Below, in pieces: positions 1 to 8,523 of a DNA stretch of 42,927 nt. Position numbers and translations under genes: made by a program. The notes beneath the pieces are model-generated. The model did not search any database. It saw nothing but the letters and a program-made list of their open reading frames with translations, and had not been told where the DNA came from. Position 1 is the first letter of the stretch, and every line of letters begins with the position of its first letter. The stretch comes from Pedobacter sp. GTDB lineage: Bacteria > Bacteroidota > Bacteroidia > Sphingobacteriales > Sphingobacteriaceae. The stretch lies in assembly GCA_004210715.1 (NCBI GenBank), contig SEDB01000001.1, forward strand, positions 1 to 42,927, given 5' to 3'.

Positions 1-356
1 TGATAAGACAATTTCACGAAGGAATGTCCGACTTGTCCTGGCATTGGTGGATTAAGTTTTTTGATGCTCACATTTACCGTTTCAACAAAGGGATAAAGTG
101 TAATAACCTTTGAAATAATATTTCTAAGCACTGTTTCAAGCAATTTTTGCGTATGATTCATTTCCTCCAGGATAATCTGGTTCAAATCCTCATAGTTTAC
201 TGTTTGAGCCAGATCATCATCAAATCCCAGGGGTAAAAATACAGTATCTAAATCAACAATAAAATGATTTCCAATGAGTTGCTCTTCGGGATAGAAACCA
301 TGAAGTGCAAAACATTTTACATCTTTTAAAGCTACTGTTTGTTTTAACTGATCCAT
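1..356 (-). CDS. folB: Dihydroneopterin aldolase (partial, runs off window edge)
   Basis: Reading down from an ATG at 356-354 gives MDQLKQTVALKDVKCFALHG and then about 118 codons in total before the window edge without a stop. The product resembles FolB: an early LHGFYPEEQ stretch, the TVNYEDL segment holding the conserved active-site Tyr, and SIKKLNPP near the end holding the conserved Lys. FolB cleaves 7,8-dihydroneopterin to hydroxymethyl-dihydropterin and glycolaldehyde in folate synthesis. Only the last few codons should be missing, since the family is about 115-125 residues. It is divergent from gcdH, with 114 bases between the starts. The family call rests on these motifs alone. Confidence 0.8.
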   Translation of the reverse strand, partial: MDQLKQTVALKDVKCFALHGFYPEEQLIGNHFIVDLDTVFLPLGFDDDLAQTVNYEDLNQIILEEMNHTQKLLETVLRNIISKVITLYPFVETVNVSIKKLNPPMPGQVGHSFVKLSY

Positions 357-422
357 TATCTTGAAATATTCATCAAAATTAATTTTTTATTCGTGAATAT
401 AATGCCCATTGCGGTAAATTGT

Positions 423-430
423 TACCTTTG
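423..430 (+). promoter_or_regulatory. Candidate -7 box of gcdH promoter
   Basis: TACCTTTG matches the Bacteroidota -7 consensus TAnnTTTG exactly and lies 40 bases before the gcdH ATG. No clear TTTG is found 19 bases upstream, so this is half of a promoter at best. Confidence 0.28.
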
Positions 431-470
431 AAATGGACGCAAGTTCTAAACCAAATTAGATTATTTTGAT

Positions 471-1661
471 ATGAGCGCATCACAAAAAAAAGACCTATAC
501 GAGGCTCCGGATTATTATTTATTAGATGAATTATTAACTGATGAGCATAAGTTAATTAGAGCAACAGCAAGAGAATGGGTTAAAAAGGAAGTTACCCCAG
601 TGATAGAAGATTATGCTCAAAGAGCAGAATTTCCAAAACATTTAATAAAGGGACTGGCTGATATCGGTGCTTTTGGACCAACTATTCCTGTTGAATATGG
701 TGGGGCTGGTTTAGATTATACTGCCTATGGAATTTTAATGCAAGAGATAGAACGTGGAGATTCAGGTATTCGCTCAACGGCCTCTGTTCAAGGCTCACTG
801 GTGATGTATCCTATATATGCATACGGAACTGAAGATCAGCGTAAAAAATATTTACCACAGCTGGCCAGCGGAGAAATGATGGGGTGTTTTGGTTTAACCG
901 AACCAGATCATGGTTCAAACCCAAGTGGTATGGTAACTAATATTAAAGATGCTGGGTCCCATTATATTTTAAATGGAGCCAAAATGTGGATCAGTAATGC
1001 GCCATTCGCAGACATTGCAGTAGTTTGGGCTAAAGATGAAGCTGGCAAAATTAGAGGAATGGTTGTTGAACGTGGCATGGAGGGATTTACAACTCCTGAA
1101 ACACACAATAAATGGAGCTTACGTGCCTCAGCAACTGGTGAATTGGTTTTTGATAATGTTCAGATTCCGAAGGAAAATGTTTTTCCAGAAATTAGTGGTC
1201 TTAAGGGTCCGCTTGGATGTTTAAATCAAGCCCGTTACGGCATTGCATGGGGTGCTTTAGGTGCTGCTATGGACTGTTATGATACCGCTTTGCGTTATTC
1301 AAAAGAAAGAATTCAATTTGGAAAACCAATTGGAGGTTTTCAGTTGCAGCAAAAGAAACTGGCAGAAATGGTTACTGAAATTACCAAAGGGCAGCTTTTA
1401 GTTTGGCGTTTAGGTATGTTGAAAAGTGAGAATAGAGCCACGGCAGAGCAAATATCTATGGCAAAAAGAAATAGTGTTGAGGTTGCTTTGGATATAGCCA
1501 GAAATGCCCGACAAATGCTTGGTGGAATGGGGATTACTGGCGAATATTCTATTATGCGACACATGATGAACTTAGAATCTGTAGTAACTTATGAGGGTAC
1601 TCACGATATACATTTATTGATTACCGGAATGGATGTTACAGGTATAAATGCCTTCAAATAA
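471..1661 (+). CDS. gcdH: Glutaryl-CoA dehydrogenase (acyl-CoA dehydrogenase family)
   Basis: A 396-residue FAD flavoprotein that oxidises and decarboxylates glutaryl-CoA to crotonyl-CoA, the step joining lysine and tryptophan breakdown to beta-oxidation. It has the full acyl-CoA dehydrogenase layout: helical N-domain, CFGLTEPDHGSNPSGM at 139-154 (flavin and substrate loop), and a C-terminal helical domain. What points to GcdH rather than a generic family member is GDSGIRS at 96-102 (the Arg/Ser pair that holds the glutaryl carboxylate), SLRASATGELVFDNV, LNQARYGIAWG, and YEGTHDIH at 374-381, whose Glu375 is the expected catalytic base. Length is normal for a bacterial, non-mitochondrial form. 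It appears to be a single-gene unit followed by a START-like gene 35 bases downstream. No lysine catabolic partner genes are nearby. Confidence 0.9.
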   Translation: MSASQKKDLYEAPDYYLLDELLTDEHKLIRATAREWVKKEVTPVIEDYAQRAEFPKHLIKGLADIGAFGPTIPVEYGGAGLDYTAYGILMQEIERGDSGIRSTASVQGSLVMYPIYAYGTEDQRKKYLPQLASGEMMGCFGLTEPDHGSNPSGMVTNIKDAGSHYILNGAKMWISNAPFADIAVVWAKDEAGKIRGMVVERGMEGFTTPETHNKWSLRASATGELVFDNVQIPKENVFPEISGLKGPLGCLNQARYGIAWGALGAAMDCYDTALRYSKERIQFGKPIGGFQLQQKKLAEMVTEITKGQLLVWRLGMLKSENRATAEQISMAKRNSVEVALDIARNARQMLGGMGITGEYSIMRHMMNLESVVTYEGTHDIHLLITGMDVTGINAFK

Positions 1662-1696
1662 AAAACAGCATTAGAAAAATTTGAGATAGATACTTA

Positions 1697-2077
1697 ATGA
1701 AAGATTATAAAAAATACACCTACATCCCGGCAACACCAGAGGAAGTTTATTTAGCACTTACAAAAGATATCAGCATTAAACTTTGGACTGGCGCTGAGGT
1801 TGAATTCACAGAAGAACCCGGAACTGAATTTTCATTCTGGGATGGTGACATCGTGGGTAAAAATATCGAGTTTGAAACAAACAAAAGAATTGTACAACAA
1901 TGGTATTTTGGTGAGGAAGCCGAACCATCTATTGTTACCATTAAACTTCATGAGGATAAAAAAGGAACATCTTTAGAATTTAAACAAACCAATATTCCGG
2001 ATGAAGATTTTAAGGATTTTACAGAAGGAATTGACGAATATTTTATCGGAGGATTGGTTGATTTCTTCGATGAATAG
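1697..2077 (+). CDS. START-like SRPBCC domain protein (AHSA1-type)
   Basis: A 126-residue soluble protein with no signal peptide. The N-terminus (KKYTYIPATPEEVYLALTKD) and the following pattern KLWTGAEVEFTEEPGTEFSFWDGDIVGKNIEFE fit the helix-grip SRPBCC/AHSA1 fold, a hydrophobic-cavity domain. The central WYFGEEAEPSIVTIKL and the C-terminal helix ending in GLVDFFDE are also typical. The gene is 35 bases after gcdH and could be read through from it, but there is no evidence of a shared function. The ligand or client is unknown. The fold call is fairly safe; nothing more specific can be said. Confidence 0.7.
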   Translation: MKDYKKYTYIPATPEEVYLALTKDISIKLWTGAEVEFTEEPGTEFSFWDGDIVGKNIEFETNKRIVQQWYFGEEAEPSIVTIKLHEDKKGTSLEFKQTNIPDEDFKDFTEGIDEYFIGGLVDFFDE

Positions 2078-2159
2078 TAGAAATAATTTTCGTTATCATT
2101 AGTCTATTACTTTACTTAAAACAAAGCATTAGGAAAAAACGTTCAATAAAGTAAAAATC

Positions 2160-2372
2160 ATGAATAAATCTGTTGGACTTATCTTAATTGCAATTGGTAT
2201 AATTATGCTTGTATGGACTGGCTTTACTTACACGCAGAAAGAAAAAATTGTTGATGCTGGTCCGATTCAAATATCGGCTGACAAAGAAAAATCAGTTAAC
2301 TGGCCCCCTTATGTAGGTGGAATTGTTTTAATAGCAGGTGTTTTTGTGTTTGTTGCTTCGAAGAAGAAATAA
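2160..2372 (+). CDS. Small two-helix membrane protein
   Basis: A 70-residue protein with two hydrophobic segments, about residues 4-23 and 49-66, separated by a polar loop of roughly 25 residues rich in Lys and Asp, and a KKK tail. This suggests a helical hairpin in the inner membrane with the lysine tail in the cytoplasm. An ATG start and a clear terminator hairpin 30 bases after the stop support a real gene. I do not recognise the family with confidence; it recalls short DUF3185-like proteins, but that is a guess. Confidence 0.6.
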   Translation: MNKSVGLILIAIGIIMLVWTGFTYTQKEKIVDAGPIQISADKEKSVNWPPYVGGIVLIAGVFVFVASKKK

Positions 2373-2401
2373 TCGCGTTAATATTGAAATTACAATAATA
2401 T

Positions 2402-2428
2402 AAAAGGGATAATCTATGTATCCCTTTT
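2402..2428. terminator. Hairpin terminator after small membrane protein
   Basis: AAAAGGGATA (2402-2411) pairs with TATCCCTTTT (2419-2428) around a 7-base loop: ten perfect base pairs ending in a U run. It lies between convergent genes and can work in both directions. Confidence 0.7.
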
Positions 2429-2495
2429 AACATTTTAAGATTCAGTTTGCATAATTGCAGAGCCAAAAACACCATAATTAATTTTCCTAATGATT

Positions 2496-2963
2496 TTATT
2501 TTAAGTTTATCAGCGTATTTTTCAATTCTATTTCGGAAAATTCCTTTTCATAAAACCGCCTAAATTTTTTATTTACAAATAGAGTTGCCGGAATTGCTCC
2601 CGACCATTTTGTATCAATTCTTTCAATATATTGTTGCTGATCTGGTTCATCTAATATGAAAACCTCGGCTTTAATATTATTCTTAACTACAAATGGAATT
2701 ACCGCCTTTTGCAGTTTCGACTTAAAATCTAAACTTATCAAAAGCACTTTGAGAGGCTTTTTAATATTTTCCGACCGCAGTTTCTCGAAGTTTGGCAGTT
2801 CAGCAACGCAAGGAGAACACCATGTTGCCCAAAAATTGATTACATAAGTGGTATCTTTTCCTTGGGCGATGCGTTTGTCTAGATCATCAAGCGTAAGCAA
2901 CTTAACTTGGGCATTAGCCGAATAAGTAATTGTACATAAACAGATTAAAAGTAATAGACGCAT
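2496..2963 (-). CDS. TlpA-like exported thioredoxin-fold protein
   Basis: A 155-residue protein with a signal peptide (residues 1-18, ending SANA-Q) and a thioredoxin fold. The redox motif is WCSPC at 48-52, preceded by VINFWAT. The cis-Pro loop is GAIPATLFVNK in the second half. This fits the TlpA/ResA group of periplasmic thiol-disulfide proteins, which reduce disulfides in cytochrome c maturation or envelope proteins. It has only the catalytic domain, with no extra N-terminal domain as in larger Bacteroidota TlpA proteins. The next gene on the same strand is another envelope protein that begins 534 bases upstream. Partner unknown. Confidence 0.75.
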   Translation of the reverse strand: MRLLLLICLCTITYSANAQVKLLTLDDLDKRIAQGKDTTYVINFWATWCSPCVAELPNFEKLRSENIKKPLKVLLISLDFKSKLQKAVIPFVVKNNIKAEVFILDEPDQQQYIERIDTKWSGAIPATLFVNKKFRRFYEKEFSEIELKNTLINLK

Positions 2964-3002
2964 ATTTTGAAAATGATGTTTCCTTGTTTTAACCGATAAA
3001 TA

Positions 3003-3497
3003 TTAATTCACAGAACCTGATTTTACCAATACCCTTTGATAAGCGGGCAAATTCAAATCATCAACGATTACACCGCGATTAGTACTGGCGTGAACAAAAA
3101 ATCCATTATTGAGGTAAACACCAACATGATCAACATCATTTCCACCAAAGGAAAAGAAAACCAAATCGCCCTCCCTTAAATTATCAACGCTTTTCTTATT
3201 AACAGCTTTGGCCTGGTCTCGGGAAATTCGAGGTAAAGTAATACCGTAGATTTCTTTCTCCAATAAAAAAGCAAATCCTGAACAATCGATTCCATTTTTG
3301 TCTAATCCGCCGAAGCGGTATTTAACACCAGTCCAATCTGTAATAAACTTGTATAGCTGTTTGCTTTTCAGATTCGCCATTGCGTCTGCTGCTTTTGCAG
3401 CTTTTGTATCGCTTCTAACCGTATATTTCCGTGAACCGCAGGCGGTTAAAACAAGTGACAATATCAAAATTAACCAAAAGGAGTTTTTCTTTTTCAT
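3003..3497 (-). CDS. NlpC/P60 family cell-wall hydrolase lipoprotein
   Basis: A 164-residue lipoprotein with a signal peptide and lipobox LTAC (lipidated Cys20). The C-terminal part is an NlpC/P60 (C40) cysteine peptidase domain: GIDCSGF places the nucleophile at Cys72, DHVGVYL gives His124, and FFVHAST supplies a further His136. Such enzymes cut stem-peptide bonds in peptidoglycan. The domain fills almost the whole mature protein, so there is no separate targeting domain; it resembles the compact Spr/NlpC type. Downstream on the same strand, after a 39-base gap, lies the TlpA-like gene, so the two may share a transcript. Confidence 0.82.
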   Translation of the reverse strand: MKKKNSFWLILILSLVLTACGSRKYTVRSDTKAAKAADAMANLKSKQLYKFITDWTGVKYRFGGLDKNGIDCSGFAFLLEKEIYGITLPRISRDQAKAVNKKSVDNLREGDLVFFSFGGNDVDHVGVYLNNGFFVHASTNRGVIVDDLNLPAYQRVLVKSGSVN

Positions 3498-3510
3498 CGG
3501 GTTTTTATTG

Positions 3511-3590
3511 CTAAACCACAGATTTCAATTTATATACAGATATCTATTATTTCTATCTGTGCTCAACCTTTTTTATCTGTGGTTAATTTT
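3511..3590. repeat. Nested inverted repeat of CACAGAT type
   Basis: The outer arms AACCACAGAT (3514-3523) and ATCTGTGGTT (3575-3584) are perfect complements. Inside them ACAGATA (3536-3542) pairs with TATCTGT (3554-3560). The element fills the gap between mutS and the NlpC lipoprotein. Related CACAGAT words recur near 9790-9865. Confidence 0.6.
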
Positions 3591-3591
3591 A

Positions 3592-6204
3592 TTAATTCTT
3601 AATTAACCGCTGTATTTCATCCAACTTTAGCAAAGCCTCTACAGGTGTTAACGCATTAACATCTAAATTATTCAGTGTATCACGAATTTTAACCAATACA
3701 GGATCATCGATGGCAAACATTTGCAATTGATAAGCCTGATTTTGAACTTTCTTGATACTATCTTTTATGCTTTGTCCCTCTGTTCTATCGATTTCTAGTT
3801 TCTTCAAAATTTCGTTTGCCCTGCCAATTAATTTTGGCGGCATTCCAGCCATTTTAGCCACATGAATACCGAAACTATGTTCACTACCTCCAGGAATCAA
3901 TTTTCTCAAGAAAATCACTTTGTTTGTCATTTCTTTCACCGAAACATTGAAATTTTTAATCCTCGGCATCGTGTTCGCCAATTCATTTAATTCGTGGTAG
4001 TGTGTGGCGAACAATGTTTTAGGACGAGAAGTGGGATGCTGATGCAAAAATTCTGCAATCGCCCAGGCAATGGAAATACCATCGTAAGTACTTGTACCGC
4101 GACCAATTTCATCTAATAAAATCAAACTGTTATCTGAAATATTATTCAAAATACTGGCGGTTTCATTCATCTCCACCATGAATGTACTTTCTCCGGAAGA
4201 AATATTATCAGATGCACCAACCCGGGTAAAGATTTTGTCAACCAAGCCAACATCAGCCGCCTTAGCTGGAACAAAACTTCCCATTTGGGCCATTAAAACA
4301 ATCAATGCTGTTTGTCGCAAAATAGCCGATTTACCCGCCATGTTTGGTCCGGTAATCATAATGATTTGCTGCGAATCAGTATCTAAATAAACATCATTTG
4401 TAATGTATTCTTGCCCTACCGGCAATTGCTTTTCAATAACCGGATGTCGCCCTCCTTTAATATCAAGCACTTTTTCGCTATTTACTGTTGGTTTTGTGTA
4501 ATGGTTTTTTTCAGCCAACTGAGCAAAACACAACAAGCAATCAAGCTGAGCAATTAAAAACGAATCGAGCTGAATTGGTTTAATGTAACTTGCCGTTTCA
4601 TACATCAATTCATTGTATAAGCGAATTTCAATCGCCTGAATTTTCTCTTCGGCACCTAAAATTTGTTCTTCGTATTCTTTAAGTTCAGGTGTAATGTATC
4701 GCTCCGCGTTAACCAAAGTTTGTTTACGAATCCATCCCTCCGGAACTTTATCTTTATGAGTATGGGTAACTTCTAAATAATAACCAAATACATTGTTAAA
4801 AGAGATTTTTAGTGAGGGAATTCCGGTTGCTTCGGCTTCACGTTTCTGAATTTGAACCAAATAATCTTTACCACCGAAAGCAATTTTACGCAGACGGTCT
4901 AAATCTTCATCAATGCCATCATTAATTACATTTCCTTTAATTAACAAAGCTGGTGGCTCAGGCTGAAGCTCTCTTTCAATCCGTTCACGAATAGCCAAAC
5001 AGGGATTTAGTTGATCAGAAATTTTAATAAGAAAAGGATTTTTAGAGCTCGAAGCAAGATTTTTAACTGCCTCAATATGTATTAAAGCTCTTTTTAAAGC
5101 AACCAATTCCCTAGGACCAACACGTTGCAAACCCACTTTGGAAATCAATCTTTCTATATCTCCGATTTGCTTAATGTGGGTTAAAAACTCTTGTTGAATT
5201 TCTCCGTTTTTCACAAAAAAATCAACCATGCCTAAACGTTCCTGAATTGGTTTTAACTCTTTCAATGGCATAATAATCCATTTTTGGAGCAAGCGAGCAC
5301 CCATTGGTGTGCAAGTATGATCGAGAATATCGAATAACGTTACCGCATTATCATTAGCAGAATGCACCAATTCTAAATTGCGGATCGTAAACCTGTCTAA
5401 CCACATGAAACGGTCTTCTTCAATTCTACTAATCGAAGTTATGTGCTGCAAATTGCGGTGTTCAGTTTCGCCTAAATAGTGTAAAATAACACCGGCAGCT
5501 ATGATTCCACTTTGCAAACGCTCAATTCCGAAACCTTTTAACGAGGCAACATCAAAGTGTTTGGTTAAGATTTCTTCTGCATAATCTGACGTGTAAGGCC
5601 ATTCATCCAAACCGAATGTATAAAATCGATCGCCAAATGTCTCTAAAAAATTCTGCCGTTTAGATTTTTGAAAAATAACTTCTGTAGGTTTAAAACCCTG
5701 CAAAAGCTTATCAATATAGTCGCTGTTTCCTTGGGCAATCATAAATTCCCCGGTCGAGATGTCTAAAAATGAAATGCCAATTTGTGTTTTATCAAAGAAA
5801 ACAGAAGCTAAATAATTATTCGATTTCTGATTAACAATATTATCTCCATAAGCTACCCCTGGCGTAACCAACTCAGTAACACCACGTTTCACAATCGTCT
5901 TGGTTGCTTTTGGGTCTTCAAGTTGATCGCAAATGGCCACACGCTGCCCAGCCCGAACTAATTTCGACAAATAATTATCTAAAGAATGATGAGGGAAACC
6001 CGCCAATTCTAAAGCACCGCCATTTGGGCCGGTACCTCTTCTGGTTAACACAATCCCTAAGATTTGTGCGGTTTTTATGGCATCTTCGCCAAAGGTTTCG
6101 TAAAAATCGCCAACCCTAAAAAGTAAAAGTGCCCCCGGATACTTCGCTTTTATTGCGTTGTATTGTTGCATTAACGGGGTTTCTTTATTCGTGTCTTTAG
6201 CCAA
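3592..6204 (-). CDS. mutS: DNA mismatch repair protein MutS
   Basis: An 870-residue full-length MutS. The mismatch-reading domain has GDFYETF, with the Phe34-x-Glu36 pair that stacks on the mispaired base. Connector, core and clamp domains follow, then the ATPase: Walker A GPNMAGKS at about 619-626, Walker [13 protein letters not shown] with Asp698/Glu699, and the ATHYHEL switch. The C-terminal tail after the helix-turn-helix is about 70 residues and ends in a Leu-rich oligomerisation helix. MutS finds mismatches and recruits MutL. The most likely start is TTG at 6204-6202, giving [16 protein letters not shown]; the first in-frame ATG would remove 11 residues that match the usual start of the family. 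The MutS2 family is excluded by the intact N-terminal domain. Confidence 0.96.
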   Translation of the reverse strand: MAKDTNKETPLMQQYNAIKAKYPGALLLFRVGDFYETFGEDAIKTAQILGIVLTRRGTGPNGGALELAGFPHHSLDNYLSKLVRAGQRVAICDQLEDPKATKTIVKRGVTELVTPGVAYGDNIVNQKSNNYLASVFFDKTQIGISFLDISTGEFMIAQGNSDYIDKLLQGFKPTEVIFQKSKRQNFLETFGDRFYTFGLDEWPYTSDYAEEILTKHFDVASLKGFGIERLQSGIIAAGVILHYLGETEHRNLQHITSISRIEEDRFMWLDRFTIRNLELVHSANDNAVTLFDILDHTCTPMGARLLQKWIIMPLKELKPIQERLGMVDFFVKNGEIQQEFLTHIKQIGDIERLISKVGLQRVGPRELVALKRALIHIEAVKNLASSSKNPFLIKISDQLNPCLAIRERIERELQPEPPALLIKGNVINDGIDEDLDRLRKIAFGGKDYLVQIQKREAEATGIPSLKISFNNVFGYYLEVTHTHKDKVPEGWIRKQTLVNAERYITPELKEYEEQILGAEEKIQAIEIRLYNELMYETASYIKPIQLDSFLIAQLDCLLCFAQLAEKNHYTKPTVNSEKVLDIKGGRHPVIEKQLPVGQEYITNDVYLDTDSQQIIMITGPNMAGKSAILRQTALIVLMAQMGSFVPAKAADVGLVDKIFTRVGASDNISSGESTFMVEMNETASILNNISDNSLILLDEIGRGTSTYDGISIAWAIAEFLHQHPTSRPKTLFATHYHELNELANTMPRIKNFNVSVKEMTNKVIFLRKLIPGGSEHSFGIHVAKMAGMPPKLIGRANEILKKLEIDRTEGQSIKDSIKKVQNQAYQLQMFAIDDPVLVKIRDTLNNLDVNALTPVEALLKLDEIQRLIKN

Positions 6205-6525
6205 AACTGAAATTAATTTGCAAAAGCTATAAAGATAGCACGATTACGCGTTTTACCGCTGTTTTGTTGAAAAGTTGAAAAATTGTTTTTCATTTGAGAG
6301 CCTATCGAATCAATTAAAAAATAGATTAATCATTACTTGGAAATGAATGGTCCTATATTTTTCGGCTTATACAGCCCTGCTCTCTACTTTACTTCGTGTT
6401 CGTTCCGATCAGGTTTAAAAAGAAAGTGTGCTCATAATCAATACCTTATTAATTTAGTAATTAATTTCAAAACGATTCATTAAGTTCGCTGTTATTCCTG
6501 TATTGTTTGACCTAATATTAAAATT
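6205..6525. other. Gene-free divergent gap between mutS and hpf-like gene
   Basis: 321 bases with no ORF of note, holding the start regions of two divergent genes. TATTGTTTG close to the + strand gene is near the TAnnTTTG consensus but has one extra spacer base; TATCTTTA on the - strand in front of mutS is one base off. I see no RNA gene or hairpin terminator here. Confidence 0.5.
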
Positions 6526-6840
6526 ATGACGATACAACTGAATACCGACAAAAACTTAACCATACACCAAGAATACGAAGATAAAATCAAAGGAGCTATT
6601 AACGATGGTTTAGCTAGATTTGAGGATTTGATAACTCGCCTTGAAGTTCATTTATCTGATGAAAACGGCAGCAAAGATGGCTTAGATGATAAACGCTGTT
6701 TATTGGAAGCTAGAATTTCTGGAAAGGAACCAATCGCTGTAACCAACTTAGGTAACAATTATGATTTAGCGCTTCATGGTGCCATAAATAAGCTGAAAAG
6801 TAAGTTGGAAACAATAGCTGGAAAACTTAAGACTCATTAA
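6526..6840 (+). CDS. HPF/RaiA-like ribosome-associated protein
   Basis: A 104-residue protein with the hibernation-factor pattern: an N-terminal beta strand (TIQLNTDKNLTI), a long helix (EYEDKIKGAINDGLARFEDLITRLEVHLSDENG), the strand KRCLLEARISGKEPIAVTN, and a Lys-rich C-terminal helix (AINKLKSKLETIAGKLKTH). Short HPF/YfiA proteins bind the 30S decoding centre and silence or dimerise ribosomes in stationary phase. Long HPFs have an added C-terminal dimerisation domain, which this one lacks. The sequence is divergent from E. coli HPF, so family membership is likely but the exact activity is inferred. The gene stands alone with its own terminator. Confidence 0.7.
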   Translation: MTIQLNTDKNLTIHQEYEDKIKGAINDGLARFEDLITRLEVHLSDENGSKDGLDDKRCLLEARISGKEPIAVTNLGNNYDLALHGAINKLKSKLETIAGKLKTH

Positions 6841-6847
6841 AATAAAT

Positions 6848-6874
6848 AAGGCAATCTGATAAGGATTGCCTTTT
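6848..6874 (+). terminator. Terminator of hpf-like gene
   Basis: AAGGCAATC (6848-6856) pairs with GATTGCCTT (6864-6872) around a 7-base loop and is followed by TTC, eight bases after the stop codon. Confidence 0.75.
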
Positions 6875-6966
6875 CTTATCATTATTGTCAAATTGAGCTT
6901 GTTGAAATTTCCTAATATAATTTTACAAATCTTCTATCGACTACAACCTTTATAGGTACACTTATT

Positions 6967-7707
6967 TTAAACTTTTTCTTTCTCCAGTTCCTCAATATAT
7001 CCTAAAAACATTTTTAAAGCCTTATTTCTGTCGGCTGTAACTTCGAACTGAAGTTTATGATATAAATAATCTTCTAAATCAAAATTCTCAGTTTTTGGCA
7101 AATCACGTAAAACTTCATCTCTATGCGCCAAACCGAACTTTAAAGCTGCGTTAAATTCATTCTTAAATTCTTGAGAAATCTTCCTGTTTGCGACCCAGGC
7201 TGCATACATAAACGGTAAACCAGTAAAGTTTTTCCACTCCTGGCCCATATCGTAAGCAAAAGTATAATCATCCTTTTTACCGAAAGTTCTATCGCCAATT
7301 AATACAATAGCATCTGTTTTTGAATTGGGATCTGCTGTAAAATCTACCTCTTGTTTCCAATAAAATTTAAGCAACACTTTAGCAAGATTATTAGAAGTTC
7401 TGGAATGAGAATCTAATCTTAAAGTTTTGATTTCCTCAACGGGAACATCACTAAAGATAAAAACAGAATTTACAGCCCCATCACTACCAATACAATAATC
7501 AGCCACAATATTAGCATTCGGAACTAAAGGAATTGCAGCCACAGGCATTAAACCCATATCTACCTCGCCACTAATTACCTTTGCTGCGCAATCTGATGGA
7601 ATATCTAAACTCAAATCGATTTTATTGATGATATCCGAATTTTGTAAGCCGTAAATAAAGGCTTTTGTATTGGTGTAGGCAACTGCCGATATTTTAATTT
7701 TATTCAA
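6967..7707 (-). CDS. mqnA: Chorismate dehydratase MqnA (futalosine menaquinone pathway)
   Basis: A 246-residue protein of the MqnA/MqnD fold, related to periplasmic-binding proteins but without a signal peptide. The opening ISAVAYTNTKAFIYGL, the LDIPSDCAAKVISGEVDMGLMPVAAIPL segment, the LDSHSRTSNNLAKVLL stretch and IGDRTF are typical of MqnA, which converts chorismate to 3-enolpyruvyl-benzoate, the first step of futalosine-type menaquinone synthesis. MqnE is encoded 1.0 kb upstream on the same strand, which favours MqnA over MqnD. The start is probably TTG at 7707-7705: an in-frame stop lies three codons upstream and no earlier ATG exists. Confidence 0.88.
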   Translation of the reverse strand: MNKIKISAVAYTNTKAFIYGLQNSDIINKIDLSLDIPSDCAAKVISGEVDMGLMPVAAIPLVPNANIVADYCIGSDGAVNSVFIFSDVPVEEIKTLRLDSHSRTSNNLAKVLLKFYWKQEVDFTADPNSKTDAIVLIGDRTFGKKDDYTFAYDMGQEWKNFTGLPFMYAAWVANRKISQEFKNEFNAALKFGLAHRDEVLRDLPKTENFDLEDYLYHKLQFEVTADRNKALKMFLGYIEELEKEKV

Positions 7708-7740
7708 GGTTTTATTTTAATATTTTTCAAAGTATTCCAG

Positions 7741-7815
7741 TCATTTCGAGGTATCAAGCAATCTTAAAACGTTTACTATCAACTCGTATTAAAATTGCTG
7801 GTTGCCTTGCGATGA
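7741..7815. repeat. Imperfect palindrome, GCAATCTT / CGCAATGA family (copy 1)
   Basis: The left arm (7741-7765, TCATTTCGAGG...AGCAATCTT) and right arm (7791-7815, AAAATTGCT...GCGATGA) pair with several mismatches. A second copy in the opposite orientation lies at 11761-11835. It sits between mqnA and the phosphatase gene. Confidence 0.6.
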
Positions 7816-7822
7816 GAATTTT

Positions 7823-8446
7823 TTACCCAAAAACCAGACCATCCAAATGTACTGCGCTATTAAACTCTAGCACAGTAAATTTTCCATCCTCAAATCCCAT
7901 TTTATATAAAACTGTATTTTGATGCGGAAACTCAGTCATTTCTCTTAGTGGTTTATCAAGCAACAAGCAAAGAAACACACGCATGGCCCTACCGTGCATG
8001 CAAAGTAAAACAGTTTCTTCTTCAGGTCTGGTCGATAAAACCTCCATTGGTTGTTTCAAACGTTCATAAACATCCTGAACACTTTCGCCACCCTCAAAAT
8101 GAGCTGTGTAATTACCATCTTCCCAAGATTGTAACATTTCACGAAAAGCATCACGGGCATCTTCTGAGTTTGGTTGTCCTTCCCAAATGCCCCAGGCCAA
8201 TTCATCTAAACCTGAAAGTTTTTCCCATTCCAATCCAGAGTCAATAAATTTCTGAACGGTTTGCCAGGTACGTTTTAAATCAGAAGTATAAATTTTATCG
8301 AAAGGAATGTCTTTATATTTTTGATAAAATGCTTCAGCTTGCGCTCTACCAGTATCATTTAAGTCAGAATTTATACCTCTACCCTGTACTATGCCTTGTC
8401 TGTTAAGTTCCGTTTCGCCGTGGCGGATAATATAAATTTGCTTCAT
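7823..8446 (-). CDS. Histidine phosphatase family protein
   Basis: A 207-residue phosphoglycerate-mutase-like phosphatase. The phosphohistidine motif IIRHGETELN starts at residue 6 (His9), the conserved Arg follows in SDLKRTWQT, and the second catalytic His is in LLCMHGRAMRVF. The start is taken at ATG 8446 because the RHG motif normally lies within ten residues of the N-terminus; an upstream in-frame ATG at 8512 would add 22 residues with no family match and would overlap an inverted repeat. It lies between mqnE and mqnA on the same strand, so it may be co-transcribed with menaquinone genes. Substrate unknown; it could be a cofactor-linked phosphatase (CobC/GpmB-like). Confidence 0.8.
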   Translation of the reverse strand: MKQIYIIRHGETELNRQGIVQGRGINSDLNDTGRAQAEAFYQKYKDIPFDKIYTSDLKRTWQTVQKFIDSGLEWEKLSGLDELAWGIWEGQPNSEDARDAFREMLQSWEDGNYTAHFEGGESVQDVYERLKQPMEVLSTRPEEETVLLCMHGRAMRVFLCLLLDKPLREMTEFPHQNTVLYKMGFEDGKFTVLEFNSAVHLDGLVFG

Positions 8447-8474
8447 TTTGAAAATTATTGAGTGATTAATTTTT

Positions 8475-8518
8475 GAATGAGTGAATGTTAATAAGCGTAT
8501 TGCATAATTCACTCATTC
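8475..8518. repeat. 12-bp perfect inverted repeat between mqnE and phosphatase gene
   Basis: GAATGAGTGAAT (8475-8486) and ATTCACTCATTC (8507-8518) are exact reverse complements around a 20-base spacer. No U run follows on the - strand, so a classical terminator is unlikely; a stem in the mRNA or a small mobile repeat fits better. Confidence 0.6.
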
Positions 8519-8523
8519 TATCA

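Noticed and set aside
1-356. folB as a truncated pseudogene
   Set aside because: The frame is open to the window edge and lacks only a few residues, so it is cut by the window and not broken.
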